Source: Clostridium sp.
GTDB taxonomy: Bacteria > Bacillota > Clostridia > Clostridiales > Clostridiaceae
NCBI GenBank assembly: GCA_022767515.1
Contig: JALENK010000068.1
Location: forward strand, 1 to 50,004
Length of the DNA stretch: 50,004 bases
Direction: 5' to 3'
Made by a program: the position numbers and the translations under genes. Shown here piece after piece: positions 35,506-44,631 of the stretch. How positions within the stretch are numbered: the first letter of the stretch is position 1; the number at the start of each line of letters is the position of its first letter. The notes beneath the pieces were generated by a model, which worked only from the letters and a program-made list of their open reading frames with translations, ran no database searches and was not told the origin of the DNA.

Positions 35506-36273
35506 GTGGAATTTGATGAGTTTCATAAATGGGTACATAAAGAACTAGGGATTAACCTCTTAGCATATAAACCAGAACAGTTAAATAGAAGAATTAAAAG
35601 TTTAATGGGTAGGATAGGGGTTAAAACCTTAGAGGATTATATAAAATTAATACAAAGTGACGATGAGCAAAGACAGAGGTTTTTAGATCATATAACTATA
35701 AATGTTACTGAATTTTATAGAAATCCTACACTTTATGATGAATTGATAGAAATAATAAAAGATTATATTAAAGCAGGGAATAGCCCGCTTAAAATATGGA
35801 GTGCAGCTTGTTCAATAGGTTGTGAGCCATATACATTAGCTTTGATAATGAAAAAGGTATTACCTAATGTTAAAAATACAATAATAGCAACAGATATAGA
35901 TAATACTATTTTAGCTAGAGCAAAAAAAGGTGAATATACATCAGAAGAGGTAAAAAATGTGCCAGAATCTGAATTGAAGCAATATTTTAAAATGATTAAT
36001 AATAAATATTACATAGATGATAGTATAAAATCAATGGTTGATTTCAAAAAGCATGATTTGATTTGTGATAGTTATGATGGAAACTTTGATTTGATATTAT
36101 GTAGAAATGTGGTAATTTATTTTAATAATGATATAAAGAAAGTCATTTATCAAAAATTTGCAGACTCACTAAAAAAGGGTGGGCTACTATTTATAGGAGC
36201 TACAGAAAGTATTTATAATTACAGAGAATGTGGATTTGAAAAAGTATCAACGTTTGTTTATAGGAAGATATAA
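35506..36273 (+). CDS. cheR: Chemoreceptor methyltransferase CheR
   Basis: Methylates receptor glutamates with S-adenosylmethionine. It has about 255 residues. The N-terminal helical domain is followed by ITINVTEFYRNP, the SAM site IWSAACSIGCEPYTLA and LILCRNVVIYF. The upstream GTG at 35497 lies inside the ribosome site AGGTGG (35495-35500). GTG 35506, five bases after it, is more likely the start. No C-terminal receptor-tether domain or TPR extension is present. Confidence 0.92.
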   Translation: MEFDEFHKWVHKELGINLLAYKPEQLNRRIKSLMGRIGVKTLEDYIKLIQSDDEQRQRFLDHITINVTEFYRNPTLYDELIEIIKDYIKAGNSPLKIWSAACSIGCEPYTLALIMKKVLPNVKNTIIATDIDNTILARAKKGEYTSEEVKNVPESELKQYFKMINNKYYIDDSIKSMVDFKKHDLICDSYDGNFDLILCRNVVIYFNNDIKKVIYQKFADSLKKGGLLFIGATESIYNYRECGFEKVSTFVYRKI

Positions 36274-36287
36274 GGAGGGAATTGAAA

Positions 36288-38339
36288 ATGGATACATCTC
36301 AATATATGACAATGTTTTTAGAAGAATCAATGGATAATTTACAAACATTAAATGAATCATTACTTGAACTTGAACAAAATCCTGATGATATTGATAAATT
36401 AAATGAAATTTTCAGGGTTGCACACACTATAAAAGGTATGGCTGCTACAATGGGGTTCTCAGATATAGCAGAATTAACACACAAAATGGAAGATGTTTTA
36501 TCTGAATTTAGAGAGGGAGAATTAAAGGTAACTCAGGAGGTTGTAACAGTTTTATTCGACTGTTTGGATACCTTAGAAAAAATGGTTAGCAATGTAGAAG
36601 AAGAATCTGATGAACAAGTTGATATTAAGGAAATAATGGACAAATTAATAAGTATTTCACAAGGAGGAGCAGCAGCACAACAAGCTTTAGAAAAAAGTGC
36701 TGAAAATAATGCTTCAAAAACAGAAGCATCAGAAGATGAAGCATTAATAGAATTAAATGAATATGACTTATCTGTTATCAAACAAGCAAAGGAAAAAGGT
36801 TTTAATATATTAAATCTAGATATTAAATTAAGTGAAAATACATTATTAAAATCAGCAAGAGCATTTTTAATAGTTAAAGATTTAGAGGAAGTTGGTGAAA
36901 TCATAAAATCTGAACCACCAACTGAAAGTATTGAAAATGAAGAATTTGATTTTGAATTGAAATTTACAATGATTACAAGCTTAACAGTAGAAAATATTAA
37001 GGAGCTTGTTGAAGGAATATCAGAAGTTGAAAGTGTTGAAGTGACAGCTATTAAAGAGGAAGATCTTGTTTTAGAAAGTGCTAAGGAAGAAAAAGAAGTT
37101 AAGCCAAAGGAAATAGAAGAGGCTAAAGTAGAAGCTACAAAACCTGCTAAAAAGCAAGATAAAGTACCTGCTAAGAAAGAAGAGGGTGCAAAGAAATCTT
37201 CAGGAAAGAAAGCACACCAGTCTGTAAGAGTTGATCTTGAAAGAATAGATAAGCTTATGAATATGGTTTCTGAACTTGTTATTTATAGAACTAGACTTGA
37301 ACAAATTGTTGTGGATAATAAATCACCAGAATTAACAGAAACATTAGAACAGGTAGGAAGAACAACTTCAGATTTACAAGACCTTGTAATGAAGATAAGA
37401 ATGTTACCTTTAGATACTGTATTTAACAGATTCCCAAGAATGATTAGAGATATTTCTGTTGAATTAAATAAAGAAATTAATTTCATAATTGAAGGTGCAG
37501 AAACAGAACTTGACAGAACTGTAATTGACGAAATAGGTGAACCTTTGATACACTTATTAAGAAATGCAGCTGACCATGGGGTTGAAACAGCAGAAGAAAG
37601 AATTAAAAAAGGTAAATCACCTGTTGGTACTGTTAAGTTAATTGCTTATCAAGAAGGAACTAAGGCATTAATTAAGGTTACAGATGATGGTGCTGGAATT
37701 AACGTTGAAAAAGTAAAAGCAAAGGCTGAAAAGATGGGAATTCCTACTGAAGGTTTAAATGATAATGATATTAAAAATTTAATATTTGCTCAAGGCTTTA
37801 GTACAAATGAAGTTGTAACTGATATTTCAGGTAGAGGAGTTGGAATGGATGTTGTTAAGACAAAGATTGCTTCTCTTGGAGGTACAGTTGATGTTATTAG
37901 TGAAGAAGGAAAAGGCTCACAATTTATAATTAAACTTCCATTAACATTACAAATTATTCAAGCTTTATTAGTTAAGGTTGGTAAGGAAACACTTGCTATT
38001 TCTTTAGGATTCATTGATAGAGTTATTGATTATAAAGAAGAAAGAATCAAGAAGTCAAATGGAAAAGAAGTAATAGTTTATAGAGATAGGGTAATTCCAC
38101 TTTTAAGATTAAATGAAAGATTAGGAATAGAAGTAGAGCAATGTGATAAAAAATATGTTATAATAGTAAATGTAGGAGATAAGACTATTGGATTGTTAGT
38201 GGATTCTCTTCAAGGACAACAAGAAATTGTTATAAAACCACTAGGTAAGACATTGAAGGATTTAAATGAATACATTGGAGCAACAATTCTTGGTAATGGT
38301 CTAGTAACATTGATTTTGGATGTTGGAGCTCTTGTTTAA
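36288..38339 (+). CDS. cheA: Chemotaxis histidine kinase CheA
   Basis: Receptor-controlled kinase that phosphorylates CheY. It has 683 residues. The P1 HPt domain has phospho-His46 in RVAHTIKGMAATMG. A P2 region lies about 165-260, followed by a Lys/Glu-rich linker (about 265-305). The P3 dimerisation helices are RIDKLMNMVSELVIYRTRL. The P4 ATPase has HLLRNAADHGVE (N box), DDGAGI (G1) and GRGVGMDVV (G2). The P5 CheW-like domain begins near 545. A TTG at 36282 is rejected; AAGGAGGGA is best spaced for ATG 36288. Confidence 0.95.
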   Translation: MDTSQYMTMFLEESMDNLQTLNESLLELEQNPDDIDKLNEIFRVAHTIKGMAATMGFSDIAELTHKMEDVLSEFREGELKVTQEVVTVLFDCLDTLEKMVSNVEEESDEQVDIKEIMDKLISISQGGAAAQQALEKSAENNASKTEASEDEALIELNEYDLSVIKQAKEKGFNILNLDIKLSENTLLKSARAFLIVKDLEEVGEIIKSEPPTESIENEEFDFELKFTMITSLTVENIKELVEGISEVESVEVTAIKEEDLVLESAKEEKEVKPKEIEEAKVEATKPAKKQDKVPAKKEEGAKKSSGKKAHQSVRVDLERIDKLMNMVSELVIYRTRLEQIVVDNKSPELTETLEQVGRTTSDLQDLVMKIRMLPLDTVFNRFPRMIRDISVELNKEINFIIEGAETELDRTVIDEIGEPLIHLLRNAADHGVETAEERIKKGKSPVGTVKLIAYQEGTKALIKVTDDGAGINVEKVKAKAEKMGIPTEGLNDNDIKNLIFAQGFSTNEVVTDISGRGVGMDVVKTKIASLGGTVDVISEEGKGSQFIIKLPLTLQIIQALLVKVGKETLAISLGFIDRVIDYKEERIKKSNGKEVIVYRDRVIPLLRLNERLGIEVEQCDKKYVIIVNVGDKTIGLLVDSLQGQQEIVIKPLGKTLKDLNEYIGATILGNGLVTLILDVGALV

Positions 38340-38357
38340 ATAAGGAGGGAATGAAAG

Positions 38358-38957
38358 ATGGAACAACTTAATACAATTCAGTTAGATGCATTAAGGGAAA
38401 TATCAAATATAGGAGTTGGTAATGCAGCTACATCATTATCAAATCTATTATCTAAAAAAATTGATATTACAGTTCCATCTGTCAATAGTATTCGTTTAGA
38501 TAAACTTATGGAAGACATTGGTGAAAGTATTGTAGTTGGAATAGTTGTTAAGGAAATTGGTGAAATTGAGGGAAATATTTTAATAATATTTGACAAGAAT
38601 GTAGCTGAGGAGGTAATATCTAATTTAACAGGTACTTTTGAAGATGTGGAGAATATGTCCAGTATGGCTGAGTCAGTAATGTGCGAGATTGGAAATATTT
38701 TATCTAGTACATATATGTGCGCCATTTCAAGCTTTACTGGATTTGATTTAAAGGCATCAGTGCCTGCAGTGGCTTGTGATATGATGGATGCAATTGTTGC
38801 TACATGCATTATAGAGTCAGGTCAGTATGATGATTATGTTTTAGATATTGAAACATTATTTTTAGATAATGATTCAAAGGAATTTGGAGCACACTTTTAT
38901 TATATTCCGGTTCCAGAAGCAGTTAGTAAATTAATGAAAAAGTTAGGAATTAATTAG
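38358..38957 (+). CDS. cheC: CheY-P phosphatase CheC
   Basis: A CheC-family phosphatase of 199 residues that dephosphorylates CheY-P and binds CheD in Bacillus-type systems. Both pseudo-repeat active sites are present: REISNIGVGNAATSLS (Glu and Asn of the ExxN motif) and CEIGNILSSTYMCAIS. It is preceded by AAGGAGGG and lies between cheA and cheY. No CheZ is encoded in the window, so phosphatase activity must come from CheC and FliY. Confidence 0.93.
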   Translation: MEQLNTIQLDALREISNIGVGNAATSLSNLLSKKIDITVPSVNSIRLDKLMEDIGESIVVGIVVKEIGEIEGNILIIFDKNVAEEVISNLTGTFEDVENMSSMAESVMCEIGNILSSTYMCAISSFTGFDLKASVPAVACDMMDAIVATCIIESGQYDDYVLDIETLFLDNDSKEFGAHFYYIPVPEAVSKLMKKLGIN

Positions 38958-38971
38958 GAGGTTGAGAAATT

Positions 38972-39331
38972 ATGGCAAGAGTTTTAATAGTTGATGATGC
39001 AGCATTTATGAGAATGATGATAAAGGATATTTTAGAAAAGAATGGTTATGAAATAGCAGGTGAAGCTGCAAATGGAGCAATTGCTGTCGAAATGTATAAT
39101 AAAGAAAAGCCAGATGTAGTTACAATGGATATTACAATGCCAGATATGGATGGTATTGAAGCAGTTAAAAATATTAGGGCAAATGATCCAAATGCTAAGA
39201 TTATTATGTGTTCAGCAATGGGACAACAATCAATGGTTATGGATGCAATTAAAGCAGGAGCAAAGGACTTTATTGTAAAGCCTTTCCAACCTGACAGAGT
39301 TTTAGAAGCTGTTAAAAAGGTAGTTGGCTAA
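38972..39331 (+). CDS. cheY: Response regulator CheY
   Basis: Single receiver domain (119 residues) that carries the signal from CheA to the flagellar switch. Acidic pocket D8/D9 (IVDDAAF), phospho-acceptor D53 (VTMDITMPDMDG), Ser81 (CSAMG) and Lys103 (VKPFQ) are all present. Ribosome site TTAGGAGG lies upstream. It is followed by the second cheW and then the switch genes fliM and fliY. Confidence 0.95.
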   Translation: MARVLIVDDAAFMRMMIKDILEKNGYEIAGEAANGAIAVEMYNKEKPDVVTMDITMPDMDGIEAVKNIRANDPNAKIIMCSAMGQQSMVMDAIKAGAKDFIVKPFQPDRVLEAVKKVVG

Positions 39332-39364
39332 TAGAGATGTAGTATAAAAGGGAGGGTGATACTA

Positions 39365-39760
39365 ATGCAAATAGTAGTATTTAAATTAGGTCAAGAACAT
39401 TTTGGGGTTGAAACTGAGAAGGTTCAAGGAATTAATGATATGATGCAGATAACAATAGTTCCTAAAGCACCAAAGTATATAAAAGGGTTAATAAATTTAA
39501 GAGGAATGATTAAATCACTTGTTGATATTAATTTATTATTAAATTTAGAGACAAATAATGAACAAAATAATATAATAATATTAAAAGTTGAAGATGAAGA
39601 AGTGGGTATATCAGTTGATGAGGTTGAAGAAGTATTAGATATTGATGAAAAAGATATTCAAAAAGTTGAGAATAATAAGAGTAATCAATATGTAAAAGGA
39701 ATTGTAAATAATAGTGGTAGATTGCTTACTATAATTGATATCGACAGCCTTTTGAATTAG
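39365..39760 (+). CDS. cheW: Second CheW-type coupling protein
   Basis: A short CheW domain of about 131 residues, with FKLGQEHFGVETEKVQGI, INLRGMIKSLVDIN and the C-terminal VKGIVNNSGRLLTIIDI. It differs clearly from the copy at 33954 and is shorter, so it may serve different receptors. No receiver domain is attached, so it is not CheV. GTG 39356 is rejected; GGGAGGG is eight bases before ATG 39365. Confidence 0.9.
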   Translation: MQIVVFKLGQEHFGVETEKVQGINDMMQITIVPKAPKYIKGLINLRGMIKSLVDINLLLNLETNNEQNNIIILKVEDEEVGISVDEVEEVLDIDEKDIQKVENNKSNQYVKGIVNNSGRLLTIIDIDSLLN

Positions 39761-39789
39761 AATTTATTATTTAGAAAAGAGGTACCAAA

Positions 39790-40785
39790 ATGGCAGACGT
39801 TTTGTCGCAAAGTGAAATAGACGCATTATTATCTGCTTTGTCTACAGGAGAGTTAGATCCGGAGCCGATTGCAGCTGAAGATGAGAAGCATAAGGTTAAG
39901 GTATATGATTTTAGAAGTCCACAAAAATTCTCCAAGGATCACATAAGAACATTAGAATTAATTCATGATAATTTTGCAAGAATAATTTCAAATTATTTGA
40001 CAGGGCAGGTAAGAAAAAATGTAAAGGTTAAAATTGAGACAGTCGAACAAGTTACATATGAAGAATTTATACATTCGGTGCAGAATCCGACTATTTTAAC
40101 AATGTTTAAAATGCCTCCATTGACAGGAAGTATATTATTTGAAACGAATCCAGCATTTTCGTTTCAAATAATAGATATATTGTTAGGTGGGACAGGAGAA
40201 AGAAAAAATAATATTAAAGAGTTCTCAGATATTGATAAAAATATTATGAGACAGGTTATTGCTGGAATGTTATCAAATTTGGTTTTAGCATGGGAGGATA
40301 TAATGCATGTTGAACCAGAAATTGAAAACATTGAAACAAATCCAGCAATAAACCAAACTCTTGCACCTAATGAACCAGTTGCATTAATTGTTTTCTCTGT
40401 GGAGCTTGGAAAGAATAATACATTTATAAATTTATGTATACCATACTTGAGTATAGAGAAAGTATTAGATAAGCTTGTTGTACAATATTGGTTCAAGAGT
40501 GAAAATGAAGAACTTTTAGAAGAATCAAGAAAGAAGCTTGAAGAAGGACTTCAACCTATAGAGGTAAATGTCTGTGCACAGCTTGGAGACACTCATATAA
40601 CAGTTAATGACTTTTTAAGATTGACAAAAGGTGATATAATAAAACTTGATGAAAAATGTACTGACCCAATTAAGGTTTTAATAGAAAATCAGGAATATTA
40701 TTATGCAAAGCCAGGTACTATTGGTAAGAATATGGGAGTTACAGTATTAGATATAATAGATAAGGATGTGAACGATTATGAGTAA
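39790..40785 (+). CDS. fliM: Flagellar motor switch protein FliM
   Basis: Component of the C-ring that binds CheY-P. It has 331 residues. The N-terminal CheY-binding peptide LSQSEIDALLSAL is at 5-17. The middle CheC-like domain contains LLGGTGE and the FliN-like C-terminal domain begins near 250 (VNVCAQLGDTHITVNDFL). The ribosome site GAAAAGAGG lies upstream. Its last eight bases overlap fliY, so the two switch proteins are translationally coupled. Confidence 0.95.
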   Translation: MADVLSQSEIDALLSALSTGELDPEPIAAEDEKHKVKVYDFRSPQKFSKDHIRTLELIHDNFARIISNYLTGQVRKNVKVKIETVEQVTYEEFIHSVQNPTILTMFKMPPLTGSILFETNPAFSFQIIDILLGGTGERKNNIKEFSDIDKNIMRQVIAGMLSNLVLAWEDIMHVEPEIENIETNPAINQTLAPNEPVALIVFSVELGKNNTFINLCIPYLSIEKVLDKLVVQYWFKSENEELLEESRKKLEEGLQPIEVNVCAQLGDTHITVNDFLRLTKGDIIKLDEKCTDPIKVLIENQEYYYAKPGTIGKNMGVTVLDIIDKDVNDYE

Positions 40786-41995
40786 TGGATTCCTTTCGCA
40801 AGAAGAAATCAATGCTCTTCTAAATCAAGGGAATGATGATTCAAATGTAAATAACGAAGGGACAGAAGAAAATAAAAGTGAAGAAGCAAGTAATAATATA
40901 GATCAAGCTATGCTAACAGACATTGAAAAAGATATGCTAGGAGAAATCGGAAATATATCTATGGGTTCCGCTTCGACAGCTCTTTATCAAATTATTAATC
41001 AAAAGGTTAATATAACAACTCCTGTAGTTACGATTACAACATTAAATGAAATAAAAAAGGTTTTTGATACACCTACGGTTGTATTAGATGTTGAGTATAC
41101 TAAAGGAATAGTAGGAAGAAATATATTAATTATACAAATTCAAGATGCCGCAGTTATTGCTAATTTAATGATGGGTGGAGATGGAAAGGTAGAAACTCAT
41201 GAATTAACAGAAATAGAAATTAGTGCAGTACAAGAAGCGATGAATCAGATGATAGGTTCATCAGCAACTTCTATGGCTACTATGCTTAATAGAACTGTTG
41301 ATATATCGCCACCAGTATCAAAGATTTGGAATGATAAATCTGAACTTTTATCAGATAATATATCAGAGGATGAGCCAATAGTTAGAGTTAATTTTAGAAT
41401 GACTATTGGAGATTTGGTAGACAGTAGTATAATGCAAGTACTACCAATACCAACAGCAAAGAAAATTGGCGATATTATGATGGGAACAGATACTGAGGAT
41501 GAAGCACAAGAAGCGCAAGTAGCGCCACAACCACAAGTAGTACCTGAACCTCAAGTAGCGCCACAGCCACAAGTTACACCACAACCACAACCACAACCAC
41601 AACCACAGCCACAGCCACAGCCACAGGTGACATATCAGCAACCAGTTTATGAGCAACCAATTCAACCAAAACCACCTGTAGAGGTTCATCCAGCTGCTTT
41701 TGAACCATTAACTTATCCAAGTAGTACACCACCACCAGAAAATATTGATTTAATACTTGATGTACCACTTGATATATCGGTTGTTCTTGGTAGAACTAAG
41801 AAGAGCATTAAAGATATTTTAGCTTTGGGTACAGGTTCATTAATAGAGCTTGAAAAATTAGCTGAAGAACCGGTGGAAATATTAGTAAACGGTAAAAAGA
41901 TAGCATTTGGAGAAGTCGTTGTTGTTGATGAAAACTTCGGTGTTAGAATAACAAGTATTGTAAGCAATGCTGAAAAAATTAAATCATTAAAATAA
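40778..41995 (+). CDS. fliY: Flagellar switch phosphatase FliY
   Basis: A FliN-type switch protein that also dephosphorylates CheY-P. It has 405 residues. An N-terminal CheY-binding motif (FLSQEEINALLNQG, 5-18) is followed by a CheC-like domain with both ExxN sites kept (LGEIGNISMGSASTAL near 50 and VQEAMNQMIGSSATS near 150). A Pro/Gln-rich linker then spans about 245-320, and the C-terminal FliN domain has DVPLDISVVLGRTKKSIKDIL. The linker is encoded partly by a hexamer repeat. It is the last gene of the chemotaxis operon, followed by a terminator. Confidence 0.94.
   Translation: MSNGFLSQEEINALLNQGNDDSNVNNEGTEENKSEEASNNIDQAMLTDIEKDMLGEIGNISMGSASTALYQIINQKVNITTPVVTITTLNEIKKVFDTPTVVLDVEYTKGIVGRNILIIQIQDAAVIANLMMGGDGKVETHELTEIEISAVQEAMNQMIGSSATSMATMLNRTVDISPPVSKIWNDKSELLSDNISEDEPIVRVNFRMTIGDLVDSSIMQVLPIPTAKKIGDIMMGTDTEDEAQEAQVAPQPQVVPEPQVAPQPQVTPQPQPQPQPQPQPQPQVTYQQPVYEQPIQPKPPVEVHPAAFEPLTYPSSTPPPENIDLILDVPLDISVVLGRTKKSIKDILALGTGSLIELEKLAEEPVEILVNGKKIAFGEVVVVDENFGVRITSIVSNAEKIKSLK
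41579..41626 (+). repeat. Hexanucleotide microsatellite in the fliY linker
   Basis: Eight perfect-length units of CCACAA/CCACAG (four of each in order) encode Pro-Gln eight times. Less regular PQ-coding units extend upstream to about 41524. Because the unit is six bases, slippage would change linker length without breaking the frame. Confidence 0.92.
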
Positions 41996-42004
41996 AGTAT
42001 TAAA

Positions 42005-42035
42005 ATGCAACCATATTTTTTGGTTGTATTTTTTT
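42005..42035 (+). terminator. Terminator of the fapA-che-fliY operon
   Basis: ATGCAACCA (42005-42013) pairs with TGGTTGTAT (42021-42029), nine pairs with one G-U, followed by a T-run to 42035. It lies ten bases after the fliY stop. Confidence 0.88.
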
Positions 42036-42059
42036 ATGAAATAATATTAATAATTTATC

Positions 42060-42086
42060 TAAACATTTTAATTTTTTGTTCGATAA
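42060..42086 (+). promoter_or_regulatory. Sigma-D (sigma-28) type promoter of the flgM operon
   Basis: TAAA (42060-42063), 15 bases, then TTCGATAA (42079-42086). This closely matches the flagellar sigma-28/sigma-D pattern TAAA-N15-(G/C)CCGATAA, with the key CGATAA intact. It lies 35 bases before flgM and just after the fliY terminator, so it should drive the whole late flagellar operon to 49561. Confidence 0.8.
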
Positions 42087-42121
42087 TAGAATAGAGTAAA
42101 TTAGAGAAGGGAGATAGTGCT

Positions 42122-42397
42122 ATGAAAATAGAAGGATTAAACCCTCAAAGTATGTCTATAAATTATAATACATATAGAAATAGTTATTTTAAAAATACCA
42201 AGAGTGAGCAGCTTAAAAAGGATGTTATAGAAATTTCTGATGTTGGACGTTTAATGAAGAACTATTCTTTAGATGAAGTAAATATAAATCATGATTCAAG
42301 GATTGAGGAAATTAAAAATAAAATAAAGAATAATACCTATAATATTGATTCGAAATTAACAGCAAGAAGTATATTAGAAAGTATAAGTGGTATATAA
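42122..42397 (+). CDS. flgM: Anti-sigma-28 factor FlgM
   Basis: Binds and holds the flagellar sigma factor until the hook is complete. It has 91 residues and a disordered N-terminal half. The sigma-binding C-terminal half is RIEEIKNKIKNNTYNID followed by SKLTARSILESI, the standard FlgM pattern. GAGAAGGGAG lies upstream of ATG. Being first in an operon with its own sigma-D type promoter creates negative feedback. Confidence 0.92.
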   Translation: MKIEGLNPQSMSINYNTYRNSYFKNTKSEQLKKDVIEISDVGRLMKNYSLDEVNINHDSRIEEIKNKIKNNTYNIDSKLTARSILESISGI

Positions 42398-42398
42398 T

Positions 42399-42812
42399 AT
42401 GATTTACAAAGAATTAGCAGATATATTAATTAAAGAGATAGAAGCTCTTAAAGAAATGTTAGCTTTATTAGATGAACAGTATAGCTATATTATGGAAAAA
42501 AATATTTTCAAATTAGAGGCAATGGTTGATAGGCTTAAATTAGCCAAGAAAAAAGTAGCTGAGATGGAAGTTGAGAGAAGAAAGATTATAGGTAATAAGA
42601 GTATGAAGCAAGTTGTGAGCGAATCAAAATATGAGAGTTTAATTTCTGCTTACAAGGAGATAAATAATGTTATTGAAAGTATAAAATTACAGAAAGAGAC
42701 CAATGAATTATTACTAAGACAGCAGATGTCATTTAATAACCAAATTATTAATTACATCAATCCAAGAAGAGAAATGAAAACATATAATTCATATGGTAAT
42801 CTTTCAAAATAG
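42399..42812 (+). CDS. flgN: FlgN-type export chaperone for FlgK/FlgL
   Basis: A 137-residue all-helical protein with coiled-coil heptads (KEIEALKEMLALLDEQYSYI early, then VDRLKLAKKKVAEMEVERRK). This matches the FlgN family, which keeps hook-filament junction proteins export-ready. The upstream GTG at 42387 overlaps flgM without a ribosome site; ATG 42399 lies one base after the flgM stop (TAATATG) and is chosen. Its position directly before flgK and flgL agrees with the chaperone role. Confidence 0.85.
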   Translation: MIYKELADILIKEIEALKEMLALLDEQYSYIMEKNIFKLEAMVDRLKLAKKKVAEMEVERRKIIGNKSMKQVVSESKYESLISAYKEINNVIESIKLQKETNELLLRQQMSFNNQIINYINPRREMKTYNSYGNLSK

Positions 42813-42824
42813 GAGGGGAAAAAG

Positions 42825-44618
42825 ATGGCAGGTTTATTTGGAACATTTAACATAGCGACGCGTGGATTATCAGCAGCACAGACAACTATTGATGTAACAT
42901 CTCATAACGTTGCAAATGCAAATACAGAAGGTTATTCAAGACAAAGAGCTGAACTTGAAACTACAAGACCTATGAGCACACAGTTATTTAGAGGACAATT
43001 AGGTACTGGTGTTAAGGTTAGTGCAATAGATAGAATAAGGGATACGTTTTTAGACTATCAATATAGAACAGAAAATAGTACGCTTGGAAGAGCAGATGTT
43101 AGAAATACTTCATTATATCAAATAGAAACACTTTTTAATGAACCATCAGACACAGGAATATCAACGCTTATTGGGAAGTTTTTTGATTCATTTCAGGAGT
43201 TAGCTAAGCAACCAAACAGTTCAAATGCAAGAACTGTTGCAGTACAACAGACTGTAGCACTTGCAGATGCTTTAAATCATGCTCATACAAAGTTATCTGA
43301 TTTAATAGTGGACACTAAGGACAGTTTAAGAGCAAATGCAAAGGATGTAAATAGTTTATTAGACCAGATTAATACATTAAATAAAGAAATTAAGACGGTT
43401 TCAACTGCAGGACAAAGGCCTAATGATTTAATGGATAGAAGAGATAAATTATTAGATGAATTGAGCTATAAGTTTAACATACAGATTACAAATAGGGAGT
43501 TTGATGGAATAGACGTAGCACCAGTAGACGATTGTGGTATGAAACAGTCTACACTTGTATCTTCAAAGAGTAGTGAAGATATCTGTGGAAGAATATCTTA
43601 TATTTCCTCAGTAGAACAGGATAAGACATATCCGAATGTAACAGTAATTACATATTATGCTTTAGGGGATACTACTACAGAAAAAAATAAGAGAACCTTA
43701 AGAGTTGCTGACTTGACTGATATACAGAAGAAGCAATTGGAGTCATGTAATTTAATATGGGCTGATAAAAATGGTAATGCTGTTAAGGGAGATGGATATC
43801 CAATCGGTGAAAATGACATTATAAATGCTGGAGAATTAAAATTATTTAATCCATCAAATGGAGAAATAGCAGGAAATATTCAGATTCAAAATGATATTAG
43901 ACAATATATAGATGAAATAAATAAGTTAGCAAAGGCTATAGCGTTATCTGTCAATGCAATTCATAGTGGTGTCTCAAATCCAATAAATTCTAATGGAACA
44001 CCAAATAGAGATTTTGTTCCTTTATTTGTTAATAAAAAGATAGCAGACTATGATATAAATCATCAGATGACTAACTTAGATAATACTCTTATGGCAGAAT
44101 GTGAAATAGATGCAAGTAATATTTCAATAAACGAAGAACTTATATATGATGTAATGAAGCTTAAAACGAAAACACACGATAATTTATTCGCATATACAAA
44201 TCAAAACGATTTAGATGGTGAAGGTGATGGAACTAGAGCACTTCAAATATCTAAACTTAGAGATCAGCTTTTAAGAATTCAAGATATGGGAGAAAAAATC
44301 AATGAGAGAAAAGATTTGATTTTATCTAATGATGGACTTGAAATTCAAAGTGATGTAAGTGGTATGACCTTAGATTCATACTTTAAAGATATAATTGATA
44401 AATTAGGCGTTAAGGCACAGGAAGCCACAAGGCAACAAAAAAACCAGTCTACTATGGTAAATTCAGTAGAGAATAGCAGATTATCCGTATCTGGAGTTAA
44501 CTTAGATGAAGAGTTATCTAATTTGATTCAATTTCAACATGCATATTCTGCAAATGCTAAAATAATATCTACATTAGATGAATTATTAGATGTAGTAGTA
44601 AATGGATTAAAGAGATAG
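42825..44618 (+). CDS. flgK: Hook-filament junction protein FlgK (HAP1)
   Basis: The first hook-associated protein, exported through the flagellum. It has 597 residues, somewhat longer than B. subtilis FlgK (about 500). The N-terminal D0 motif is ATRGLSAAQTTIDVTSHNVA followed by NANTEGYSRQR. The C-terminal helix motif is SGVNLDEELSNLIQFQHAYS followed by ANAKIISTLDELLD. The middle region (about 220-440) is variable and carries the extra length. GGAGGGG precedes the ATG. Confidence 0.95.
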   Translation: MAGLFGTFNIATRGLSAAQTTIDVTSHNVANANTEGYSRQRAELETTRPMSTQLFRGQLGTGVKVSAIDRIRDTFLDYQYRTENSTLGRADVRNTSLYQIETLFNEPSDTGISTLIGKFFDSFQELAKQPNSSNARTVAVQQTVALADALNHAHTKLSDLIVDTKDSLRANAKDVNSLLDQINTLNKEIKTVSTAGQRPNDLMDRRDKLLDELSYKFNIQITNREFDGIDVAPVDDCGMKQSTLVSSKSSEDICGRISYISSVEQDKTYPNVTVITYYALGDTTTEKNKRTLRVADLTDIQKKQLESCNLIWADKNGNAVKGDGYPIGENDIINAGELKLFNPSNGEIAGNIQIQNDIRQYIDEINKLAKAIALSVNAIHSGVSNPINSNGTPNRDFVPLFVNKKIADYDINHQMTNLDNTLMAECEIDASNISINEELIYDVMKLKTKTHDNLFAYTNQNDLDGEGDGTRALQISKLRDQLLRIQDMGEKINERKDLILSNDGLEIQSDVSGMTLDSYFKDIIDKLGVKAQEATRQQKNQSTMVNSVENSRLSVSGVNLDEELSNLIQFQHAYSANAKIISTLDELLDVVVNGLKR

Positions 44619-44631
44619 GATGTGATAGAAG

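Noticed and set aside
41441-41768. Minus-strand open frames opposite the fliY Pro/Gln linker
   Set aside because: They are repeat shadows (Trp/Leu or Val runs) opposite a well-supported gene.
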